In this document: piece by piece, positions 1 through 12,000 of the stretch
Layout: the number at the start of each line of letters is the position of its first letter
Numbering within the stretch: the first letter of the stretch is position 1
Assembly (NCBI GenBank): GCA_903813345.2
Contig: CAIIXF020000001.1
Coordinates: forward strand, 43,863,366-43,927,365
Direction of reading: 5' to 3'
DNA: 64,000 bases
Source: Owenia fusiformis
Taxonomy: Eukaryota; Annelida; Polychaeta; Sabellida; Oweniidae
Made by a program: the position numbers and the translations under genes
The notes under the pieces: model-generated
What the model was told of the DNA's origin: nothing
Database searches by the model: none
The model's input: the letters and a program-made list of their open reading frames with translations, nothing else

Positions 1-3000
1 ACAAGCCAAAAAAAGAAAAATCACGACGTAAGTACCTGTACAATTTCAACAGTAGTTTATCCATTTTCTCTTTATTTGCATTTCTAAAGTTAGAAATCAT
101 TATGAATTAAAAATTCGAAATACTCATCCTTCCTAATCCTCTTATCTCCCCATCATTGTTCTTATCTCTTCTTGTTTATAGATTTGAACGAGACATGATA
201 ATGTCAAATCTGCAGCCAACCCTCGATTATGATGGCTTTGAGCATGCTGATATGGTGATTGAAGCAGTGTTTGAGGACATCAATATTAAGCACAAGGTCT
301 TGAAAGAAGTAGAATCTGTAAGTTAATTACAAATTTTAAATAAACAATAGCAATGAAAAATAAGATTTCTGATTAAGAACTAAAGCAATCTTTGGCTGGT
401 TTGTAAAATATTTATTAATGTTTCAAAACTTTGAGAGAGTAGAAAATGAAATTAGGATTAGGAAAATGACATGCTTTTTGAAAAGTCTGCTACCAACTTC
501 TTACTCTCTCTATCACTTTTATATCCTTTAAACAATATAGACTGATACAAAGCTTCACTTTTTCTGTTTATGTAGCAAAAGAACAGGTTAGGATAAATCA
601 AGCCAAATCCTGATTTACATATAATTTGTAAAAAAGTATGTTATGAAATCATTCTCTTAACTAGATGTGATAGTATATGCACCAGACAAATATTTCATCA
701 CAGGGACAATTTATATTTATTAAAGTACTATGATTTGTTTTGTTTTCAGAAAATTGGTGAAAATTGTATATTTGCTTCCAACACATCGGCGCTACCAATC
801 ACAAAAATTGCAGAGGTCAGCAAAAGACCTGATAAGGTTAGTCAATTCATACATAGCTGTTTAAATGATGTAATACTCCCCCTAAAATTCCATTTTTGCA
901 GAAACAAAAATTTTGATCAATTCTCACAGAATTTCCAGCAGATTTGACACATTTTCTGAAATTATGAATAATCAGCCTGATCTTGGTAATTTATTACTTT
1001 CTGCAGTCGAATTCCTTGTTGGAATCAGTCTCAAATGACCAAAGTACGTAAAAGACATCTGCCGCATTGTTTCTTTCGTTTTTTTCTCTTACTAGATGGT
1101 AGCATGCATTTTTGACTGTGTGTACCCAAGGAGGATTGGAATCCATTATTCAAACTCGCTATTTCATTGCCTTACATGGAACAATTTAGTAAAATATTTC
1201 AACCTCCGACAAAATCCAGAATATATTCTTTCTTTTTACCCCCTGCGATAAGCAGTTAGCATTTCCCCTATTAAGAACTCGCAATCTGATTGGCTGTCGC
1301 AACACTGCGAATAAAACACTGCGGAAAAAAAAGAAATCATGTATAAGTCATTACACATAATAAGTTCACATGATTCAGTTTAATCGGGCGCTTCCAAATT
1401 GGTTATAGCAGGGGGGAAGAAGGAGGTACGGATTCTGGACACTTGCTTAGGAGGATGGGTTCTCTTTGGACCAAGTATTTCATTGGAAGATTGACATTAC
1501 AGATATTATGGTAATATGCAAGCTTCCTTGGCAGTTCTAGTAATCAAAATTGTTACCAAATTGATCTATGCCGAGCAACAGAGTATCGAGTTTGAACAAC
1601 AGCTTGACCAATCCTCCTTCGTGTGTACCTATCACAAAATTTTACCCTCAATTTACTATATTAACGCTAAAAACAAATTTATCACTATTATTGTCTGATA
1701 TTATAAAATAATGTTAATTTCACTTGGGCCCTGTTCTTAGCAACATTTACTCCATAGCAAAAAATGGTGAAAAAAGAAATTATGGCTATTACCATTGATT
1801 GCGAATTTATCACTATTATCGTTAACATTAAAAGAAGATTGGCTTCAGGCAAAAAGGATTTGCCAGATTTAGACAAAATCAGAATTTCCATTTAAATAAC
1901 ATGGGGGCAAGAATATTAGCATAAGAATTCAATAAGACATCAGGACATCAGGGGTCACACACTATCAAAAATATTAAGGGGAGGCATCAAAAGTTCAATG
2001 TCTGATAGGAAACTAAATAAATCTAGTTTTGAGCTGGACCCCCCCCCTCCCCCTCAAAACTAAATATAATGAAAGTTGATCACGGACTTTTCACATGTTT
2101 TAGCGACTCAATTTGGACTTTCCTGGGGGTAGTACTATAACTTATTTATGATTCATAAAACATGTGCCATCAACAATAGGCATAATATTCCATGTTGCAT
2201 GCATCTTGGTGAAGAAGGCATCTGGTAAAGTCTTTATTTTCAAACCATTCCAAGGCATTTCGAGTCGAAATTGCAAAAAAATTCAAATGTTGAAATTTGT
2301 CGGATAGCAAACTGAAATAGCTTTGACCCCCTCCCCCCTAAACTAGATTTATTTAGTTTTCTATCAGACATTGATCTTTTGATGCCTCCCCTAAATTGCA
2401 TAAGGATATCAAACAAAAGATTTATTTCTGTTGTATTATTATCAAAATATTTTTATTATTTTGTATAGTTAAGTACAGTATACTTTTTTCAAAGACCAGT
2501 ACATATCAATATTATTGATATACATTTTACATACAATTTGGATGTTAAAATCAATTACCAAACTGTAAAAATCAGATATTTTGATGCTATACTGATACAC
2601 CTGTCAAAAAATCTTTTGCATGTCCATTAGAATTTCAAAGAGATTGTTTTGAGAAATGAAGTTTGTGATTTGGAGCTGGTTACTCTCTCGGTAATATTCA
2701 CTTTAATACACTTAAGCTCCGCTGATCTAGCCGTATCGAGGGATTCTGCTTCTAGAATTGTCATCGCTTCTATATGCAGCTTCATCAAAACCAAACAAAT
2801 AGAAACCCCCTGTCAAAGGATGCCACATATAGATTCCTGATTGTCTACGATGGCGTATAGGGTGACGTGAATGGATGCTACGTCTCGCTCTCGTTGTTAC
2901 AATTGAAGCTTTTGGATTCTCAGTGTTATCATCAAATTTGTTGATTAGTTTTTTTAACTGAGGCATATGTTCCCTAGAGCCATCTTGTGATGCTTTCATG

Positions 3001-6000
3001 AGTTTCTTTGGTACAAATGTCTCATGCATGTACTTAGAGTCTATGTCAGTGAGAATGATATCTTGCTGCTTTTCTGGCTTATCTTTAAGATTTTCGCTTG
3101 CTACATGCATTAACACTGCTCCTCCCGCCATGTCCATCAAAAGATATAGATGCACAAAACTCAAAATCAGCTTCATCATATTATCTGTGTTAGCACTCTT
3201 CAGTAGTTGAAGTCGTAGAGTCAGATACTTGTTGATACTTCTGTTGCTATGTATAATGTCAAGATTGTAAGATACGGGTCTTATATACCAGAGTACCATG
3301 GTGATTTCATTACATCATTTGTTCCACCTTAAAGATAAATATCTCATTATTACAATTATGGTGTGTCATCTAGGGTAGTTTAGTAGTTTATCCGGGGTAA
3401 ACTGTAATTATCCCACATTCGGATGGATTTGGTTCAAATTATGCCTAGGGACACAGGTTCTTTGCTCGAGAAGGAATTTTAAAGTTGGCAGCTGTATTTT
3501 AAAATGCCCACGATTTTTCAAGGAATTTTTAAGTTGGCAACTGAATTTTAAAATGGCCGCTATTTTTCTTAGAAGAACATAATGTTTGATAACGTATATA
3601 TATCCTAGTGGATGGATTTGGTTCAAATGTGATGCCTAGTGACACAGGAGCTCTGCTCGAGAAGGAATTTTCAAGTTGGCAGCTGAATTTCAAAATGGCT
3701 GCCATTTTTCAACACTGACGAATTTGGTTGAACTTGCATATGTTCATGCCTAGTAGGGACAAAGGAGCTTTGCTAAAGAAGACATTTTCAAGATGGCCAC
3801 TAAATTTCAAAATGGCCAACATCTTTCATAGAAGAGCTTAATATTTGATAACTCAAATACTAGTTGATGAATTTGGTTCAAGGTTTATTTCATTGATATA
3901 TTTTTCATGGCATAATACACGATGGATTTGGTTTTAAAATTTTATATGCTGATGCCTAGATACAAAGTAGCTCTGCTCAAGAAGATATTTTCAAAATAAA
4001 GAATGTGGACTTTTTTCGCCCACCATGTGGAACTACATTATCTTTTGGCAATACATGTGCATCTAAAGTGGCCATTTTGAGACATGATTTCTAGGATTGT
4101 TGTCTGATACTCATGAGATGTTTAATATGATTTGCTACACCTTGGCATTGCTATTATCTAGTTATATTGATTTGGTTCTTCCAAAGCATAGAATATTTTT
4201 TGTAATTTGCTCAACCTACTTAATTATTGCAATTTACATATTTTTTCACTGGAGAGAATTTGCGTCATTCAACTTAGAGGTCCAATTAGAACTCAACTTT
4301 AACTCAACTTTCACCTGGGTGAAGCATAAATGCTGCAATTACTTGATTCTTACATTTTTGTCCTTTCAGTGAAACAATACCACACTCATTTATGTACAAT
4401 TATCAAGAATCATAATTGCCTTCAATATTAACATGCAGTGACTGGCTTATTATACCCTGGAGCAATATTGTCTTGTTCTTTGTCAATGGCGTAGGCAGGA
4501 TTTGGTGACAAGGGATTCTATTTTTTACACCCCTCCCTTTCATTAGGATTCCTTAATTTAACACATTTTTTGTATTTATACATACAATTTCCACTTCCCC
4601 CAAAAGTTTGACAGCCTAACTCCCCCATTGGATTACATGTTAAACAGGCCTCTTTATGTTTGATTCGTATTTGCATAATGTGTTAAAAAAAGAATTTTGA
4701 AAATTAATATCTTTCTTTACATTCAAAAAGTTATAGGTTTTCAAGAAACCTCTCCCATTGAAATAACACAGGAGGCGAAATGATTTTCAAAAATGGATTT
4801 GCAGGTCTGTAACTTTAATGTTCACAAAGTAAACTGCACTGTTGCTCATAAATATGGAATATTAGATTTGGCAGCTCAGAATTCAAAGTTTGGAGTAAGA
4901 GAACATTTATTTGTAGTTGGTTCAGACATTTATTTTCTAGGCAAATCATAACCACATATTTCATCTACAAATCAACATTTTTTAGAGAAAAAATATTCAC
5001 ATTTAAGTTTAGAAAATTACTGTTATTTAAACAGAGGTGCACCAAGAATTTTTTGCATTTTCAAAACACCCCGATCCAAATCGTCATGTAAAACAGATCA
5101 AACAAAATAAACATCTGGTCATGAAGATTGAAGTGTCCTCTATCCAATAGCACTAATAGTACAATAACGTCATTTCTAAGGGCAATATAGTGAAATATTG
5201 GACCGAGGGCCGAAGGCCCAAGGTCCAATATTTCACTATATTGCTCGCAGAATATATTCTAGACCGGTCCATATAGACCACCACTATGACGTCACATATT
5301 TCTCAGGTCGATATAGTAAAATGAATGCCTTCTCAACTAGCACTAAAACCCCTAGAACTGGCCCGGCAAGGTGGTAATAATATGCGTTATGCCCTCTTTG
5401 TGCTGCAATTAGATTATCAACCCTACCGGACCATCATTGAATGAAACATCTGACCTTTCTAAGTGAAATAAGGCCCAGTTCCTCAATCTGGGCAGTGTGT
5501 AACTGGTAACGTGTCTAAATTTTGAGGTGGGGGTCCAAGTCACGAATCTCATTACCAAGGTCGTCCCACATTTGCTCTGCATTAGCCTGATTGGCTGACT
5601 TTTGTGCCCATGGTAGCTGGTCCATATTGCCTGCCTTGATGTAATCCAACACGATGCCACTAGAATATGCAACAGCATGATCATTCTGCAGTTGAATGTT
5701 GCCCCAAAACACTCTGTTTACATGTGGTACTTGATGGAGGTCCAAAAGGTCAATTTACTCTGAAATTATATTTGGGAATCACCAAGGGGGTGCAACTTCT
5801 GTAATACTGCTCCAAACATAAATAGGGTCGCCTTCATGGACTGCCACATTAGTCAGTGTCCTTATTATCTCTTTCCCCTGGTTTATCACAGAAACGAACA
5901 CAATTATCAACTTTGTGGAGGACACATCTTATTTCTTCACATGATGTCCTTTGACACCAAAGATTAGGTCCAGCGTTTTGATGCTTTCCTGCCTATTGAG

Positions 6001-9000
6001 ATCGTGGTAAGCCACGTCCTCCCCATCTCTATCTTTCTGGAGAGACCGTGGTCTTATGTGGACTTAGTTTCGATCTCCGCGATCCTCAAATCTAGATTTT
6101 TGATGTGTTGTCTTACTTACCAATGGCTATTTATACACTAGGTTTACTCTGTTGTGCAATTTTTTCATTTATTTGTGAATATTAACAACGATTAATATTC
6201 TGGAGTAACGGTTAGGATCAAACATGAAATTATTATCCCATCGAACAAAGTTCGGAGGGATATAGGGAACGCCTCCGTCCGTCCGTCCATCCGTCCGTAC
6301 GGGCAATAACTCAAATACCGTTGACCCGATTTTGTTCATATTTTGTACACATATACCCTATGGGGGTAGAAGTTCTGCTCGAAAGCTGATTTTCAAAATG
6401 GCCGCTCATTTCAAAATGGCGGCCATTTTAGTGCCGAATTTACAGTAATTTAGGTGCAATATGTAAAACTGTAATAGCAATATGTTTTAGATGTAAAAAA
6501 ATTATATAGGACATTAATAAAGTTAGAAATGTAGATATTAAAGAAGCACATGGCAGCCATCTTGAAAAATGGCGGCCTTTACTCGTTATTTTACGATTTT
6601 TGCTGTAACTCGAAAAGTAGTGGAGCGATTTTGTTCATATTTGGTATGTGAATACTATAAACATTGCAGACTGTCTAAAGACACTTTTGGTAGAAGGTGG
6701 CCATTTTAAAAAATGGCTGCCATTTTGAAAAATGGCCACCATTTTAACCTATTTTACTATAACTGGAAAAGTAGTGGAGCGATTTTGTTCATATTTGGTA
6801 TGTGAATACTATAAGGATGGCACACTGTCTAATGACACTTTTGGTAGAAGGCGTCCATTTTTCAAAATGGCCGCCATTTTAACGTATTTCACTATAACTC
6901 GAAAGGTAGTGGAGCGATTTTGTTCATATTTGGTATGTGAATACTAAAAGCATGGCAAATGGTCTAATGACACTTTTGGTAGAAGGCGGCCATTTTGAAA
7001 AATGCCTGCCATTTTTACTATATACTTTGTTTGTAAAAATGCCATCCATGGCTGTTCGATGGGATTCGCTACGCTTTGGCGTTGCCGTTGTTCTGGTTGA
7101 AAATGACGCAGACGTCTTACTCCAAAATATCGTTTTCTGTTTTAATTTTTTAACAACTGGACAGAACTCTCTTATACAAAAATGATCATTTGAAGTATAG
7201 GACGTCTGTGTCTTCGTATTGGACCAGAACTAGCTTAAAACAAAATTCCTATAAAATATTTATTATCCCATCGAACGAAGTTCGGAGGGATATAGGGTAC
7301 GCCTCCGTCCGTCCGTCCGTCCGTACGTACGTCTGTCCGTCCGTCCGTCCGGGCAATAACTCAAATACCGTTGGCCCGATTTTGTTCATATTTTGTACAC
7401 ATATACCCTATGGGGGTAGAAGTTCTGCTCGAAAGCCGATTTTCAAAATGGCCGCTCATTTCAAAATGGCGGCCACTTTAGTGCCAAATTTACAGTAATT
7501 TAGGTGCAATATGTAAAACTGTAATAGCAATATGTTTGAGATGTAAAAAAATTATATAGGACATTAATAAAGCTAGAAATGTAGATATTAAAGAAGCACA
7601 TGGCAGCCATCTTGAAAAATGGCGGCCTTTACTCGTTATTTTACGATTTTTGCTGTAACTTGAAAAGTAGTGGAGCGATTTTGTTCATATTTGTGATGTG
7701 AATACTATAAACATTGCACACTGCTTAAAGACACTTTTGATAGAAGGCGGCCATTTTGAAAAATGGCGGCCATTTTGAAAAATGGCCACCATTTTAATAT
7801 ATTTTACTATAACTCGAAAAGTAGTGGAGTGATTTTGTTCATATTTGGTATGTGAATACTATAAGCATGACACACTGTCCTATGACACTTTTGGTAGAAG
7901 GCGGCCATTTTGAAAAAATTTTTGAAAAATGGCCGCCATTTTAGCGTATTTTACTATAACTCGAAAAGTAGTGAAGCGATTTTGTTCATATTTGGTATGT
8001 GAATACTATAAGCACGGCACACTGTCTAATGGCACTTTTGGTAGAAGGTGGCCATTTTGAAAAATGGCCGCCATTTTAACATATTTTACTATAACTTGAA
8101 AAGTAGTAGAGCGATTTTGTTCATATTTGGTATGTGAATACTAAAAGCATGGCACATGGTCTAATGACACTTTTGGTAGAAGGCAGCCATTTTGAAAAAT
8201 GGCTGCCATTTTTGCTATATACTTTGTTTGTAAAAATGCCATCCATGGCTGTTCGATGGGATTCGCTACGCTTTGGCGTTGCCGTTGTTCTGGTTGATTT
8301 AGCCATTGCCTGAGATGTTTTATTTTGTCCAAGAAGAAGTAGCTTTTAAGAAAAAAATTAATTCTGCGAAATAATTGATATTTCTAAATCTAAAATGTCA
8401 TGCTCTGGGGTCTTCCAAAATTACACAATCCCACCCCATGGCTATGGTCGCCAAACTTTTGGAGAGAAGTGTAAAACTTTACTATGACATGTTTTTTAAC
8501 AAATTAGCTAGGGCTCTAGTGTTCACCATAACAAATACAACCTTATTTATTGATCATATCAAGTTTTCAAATTGCACAGTAAATCAATATTTCTGCTTAT
8601 TGCTGTGATTTTTTCCACAAAATAAATTTTTGGGGAAATCCTGACTGGGGTTTTGTCCAAACCCACCGAACCCCAGGTGCCTACAGCTATGCTTGACTAA
8701 TTGTTTTGTTTGTATTTCAGGTAATTGGGATGCATTATTTCTCTCCAGTGGACAAGATGCAATTGCTAGAGATCATTACCACAGACAAGACATCACAGGA
8801 TACTGCAGGTCAGTTCAACAATGACATCATTTAAGAGTCTTGCATTAAAGGTAGTATCAGATCTAGCAAGCAACCTTTACCTTAACAAAAAATGTCTCGG
8901 TTATAGAATATTTCTCTATTTTCTAAAAATCCACAAAGTACAAACTTTATTTGAGGAAGACTAAAGATTTTTACAATATATTGTGTTCATATTTCTGTCA

Positions 9001-12000
9001 ATTCTGTCACCACATTTATCATTTGAGAGCATTTACACATTTGTGACAAATTGTGCACTTTGAATCTTTAATAACTTCACCAATCGATAACATACCACAG
9101 ATCTTTTGTGAGATATTTCATTTAAATGGTAAATGATACATTGAAATGAATACTGTTTTGCTTAATAATTGTGTTGTGATTGTTTTCTGTGCTTAGCTGC
9201 TGCTGTAGCTGTAGGCTTGAAGCAAGGCAAGGTTGTGATCACAGTGAAAGATGGACCAGGTTTCTACACCACCAGAATATTAGCACCAACTCTTGGAGAA
9301 ATCATCAGACTATTACAGGTCAGGCTCCACCTTTCTATTCTGGCTCATCATGTCAAAAACCTTGATCTTAACTTTATTATGAGTTTTGTTCTGATTTATA
9401 CCTCACATTTTATTGAGCCTTTTGGAGGATGTATGCTATTATATGTTAAGATATGTGAACATAGGAATTTATAATCTTGTAGTATTAGAAGTCCCTGTTC
9501 ATTCCACACTTCATTCTATTTCGAAGTGCAAATATGTTGGACTAGAAACTTGATGCAAGATTACAAATTCCTATGCATGATATGAGCATGAACCAAGAGG
9601 TTTAGAAAAATCAGAAAATTCAGAATTTCTTCAAAAATGACTAAAATTGTTGAAACGAAAGAAAGCTCAGTGAAAAGTGAGTGAAATTATTGAAAATTGG
9701 ACATCCATCTGAGTGAGTTGGCTTTTTTCCTTTAATTTTTTGTTGATCAAAATGACACATTTGGTCAAGGAATTTTTATTCTTGAATTAGGAAAAAGTCA
9801 AGAAATTTTGATTCGAAAATATTGTGGCAGCCCTGATCAATAAGATTAAAAGTGATTGGATTTATGATAGCACTAGATGTGAAATGAGGATCAGTTCAGA
9901 TACATCCTCTTTAAATTCAAATCATGAAAATGTATTTGATAATTTCAATGCAGGAAGGAGAGTCCCCCAAGAAGCTTGACAAGGCATCTAAGGGCTATGG
10001 TTTCCCAGTGGGAGTTGCCACACTGCTAGATGAAGTAGGTGTCGATGTTGCTGCTCATGTTGCTGAAGATCTCGCTAAAGTGTTTGGGGAGAGATTTGGA
10101 GGCTCAAATCCACAAGTACTTAATGATATGGTAGCTCAAGGATTCTTAGGTACGGATCTAAGACTAAATGTCTCTTCAGTGAACCCTTCCAAGTCATACT
10201 TAAACCTTCATGGTCAGGATTTTTTCTTGGCTTTTTATTAGGATTTTTATTTTATTTTGGTAAGAGGTAGGAGTCTGAGATAAACATGTACTTGAATCAT
10301 TTATAGAAAAACCTGTTTGTGTAATCATCTTCCAAAGCAAACATTTTAGATTGTGAATACAATTGATTTCCATGATTATGTTCACCGCTCTCAATTTGAC
10401 TGATAAATTGGCCAATATCAGCAATGTTCTCTTCAGACAGGTTTTATTGTATCTTATCGTCAGTATGTTTGGTATACTGCACTTGGATATTTGAGGTTCA
10501 GTTGTTCCTCACATAAGGCCAGATTTTTGTCTCACTAACCTGGATTTTATTTGGTGATGTCTTGTTGGCATAGGAATCTGGTCAAGAAGAAATGATGAAT
10601 TTAAAATGGCCAGCATTTCTCAGGAAACTTCTTTCTGATGTTGCATGTTCACGAGACTTCTGCTCAAGATAAAATTTAATAATCACGTCAAATCATGGGT
10701 GTAGATTTTGCCAAAAAGAGACAATACTTCTCTACTATTTCCTGGTTATTTCTGATGAGGTAATTAATAGAGGTGTCGTGGGTCAGATATTTTTCTTGTC
10801 GGGTTGGGTCAGAAAAAAAGTTTGCAAGTCAAGTAATTTCGGATCGGATCAGAAGAAAACAGAAAAATGAATTTGACTTAATATAATTGTTGATCCATCT
10901 AAGTGAATACATGGCGCATTTTAAGCCTGCATTACTGCATGTTATGCTTTGATAAAGGGAAAATGATAGAAACTTAGCATGAAATCATTCGGTAAGACCC
11001 ATAAATTATTTTCAGTTCTTAATTAATACATATACAAGAAATAGGCCAGCTGGAAGTTAAAAATTTTTGCTGGGAATATAAAACATTTTACGATAATTTA
11101 TGTTATTATTTCACTGTCATATTCCTCACTGATTGGTCCATGTCCTACATGTAACTGAATGATGTTCCTCAAGTGTTCTGACCTGACCTGAAAGTGGTAA
11201 GTACAGTAGTTGTTTGTGACCTGACCCGAGACTTCAACCCAATATTTAGGTCGACTTCGGGTCAGTTTGACACCTCTAGTATCTAATAAATTATGTTTTG
11301 TTCCATGGGATTTTCTAGTTGGTCTATGTCTTGCAAATGAATAAAAAATAATAAGCGAAACTAGTATTGACTTGAAGTGACACTAGCTGTACACGTGACT
11401 GGTGAATATCAAACTGAATATTTGTTTTTTACCGTTTATTGTAATTTAAAATGTGACAGTGATAATTGTTTCCTGTAGAATTATATGACTGTCATTCTCT
11501 CGGCTTGTTACCACATCCTTATCTCATCTTATCTGCTATTGGCACTTTGAGATTTTGAAAAACAACTCTTGACTGAGTTGAATGCTTTCATTTTGTTTAA
11601 TTGTATGTTTTATTCTAATGATGAAATACAAATTTTTCGTTCTATAGCTATTGATTCAATACTGGAGCCTTAACATACATGTAGGATTCGAGCATTCTTA
11701 TTAAATTTGAAATGACAAATTGATAAACTTAAAGATTTAATAAAATGGCAGAAAAAATCTCTTCTTAGCTTCTACTTACAACTCAAAACAACACTTTAGT
11801 CATTTCAAATGCAGAACTAGTAAAATTACCCTCAAAAACATGATTTAACAAAATGAAACTTTCAGTTTCAATTTGTTTATTTCACAAAACACATACAATA
11901 TACATAATACAATGAGTGGGTGACACAAGGGTTTGTGTCTATTCCCAAGATGGAGAAAATTTACAAAGTATGTTAGAGTGGTGTATGTTAGATGTTAAAC

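Larger units (their letters stand above)
837..8720 (+). other. HADHA intron 3 (7.9 kb)
   Basis: Large intron between the KRPDK and VIGMHYF exons. It holds, in order: about 1.1 kb without recognisable content, a TA-flanked foldback (1977-2391), an antisense single-exon peptide gene (2727-3179), degenerate tandem repeats (3420-4010), a decayed foldback copy (about 4480-5050), a Tc1-like transposase relic (5409-5900), one transposon end (6094-6205) and a duplicated repeat block (6229-8310). 8311-8720 shows nothing I recognise. Confidence 0.85.

Noticed and set aside
6250-8306. Possible CRISPR-like or regulatory array from regularly spaced repeats
   Set aside because: Units are long (about 135 bp), contiguous and degenerate with no unique spacers, in animal DNA; this is a minisatellite-bearing repeat.
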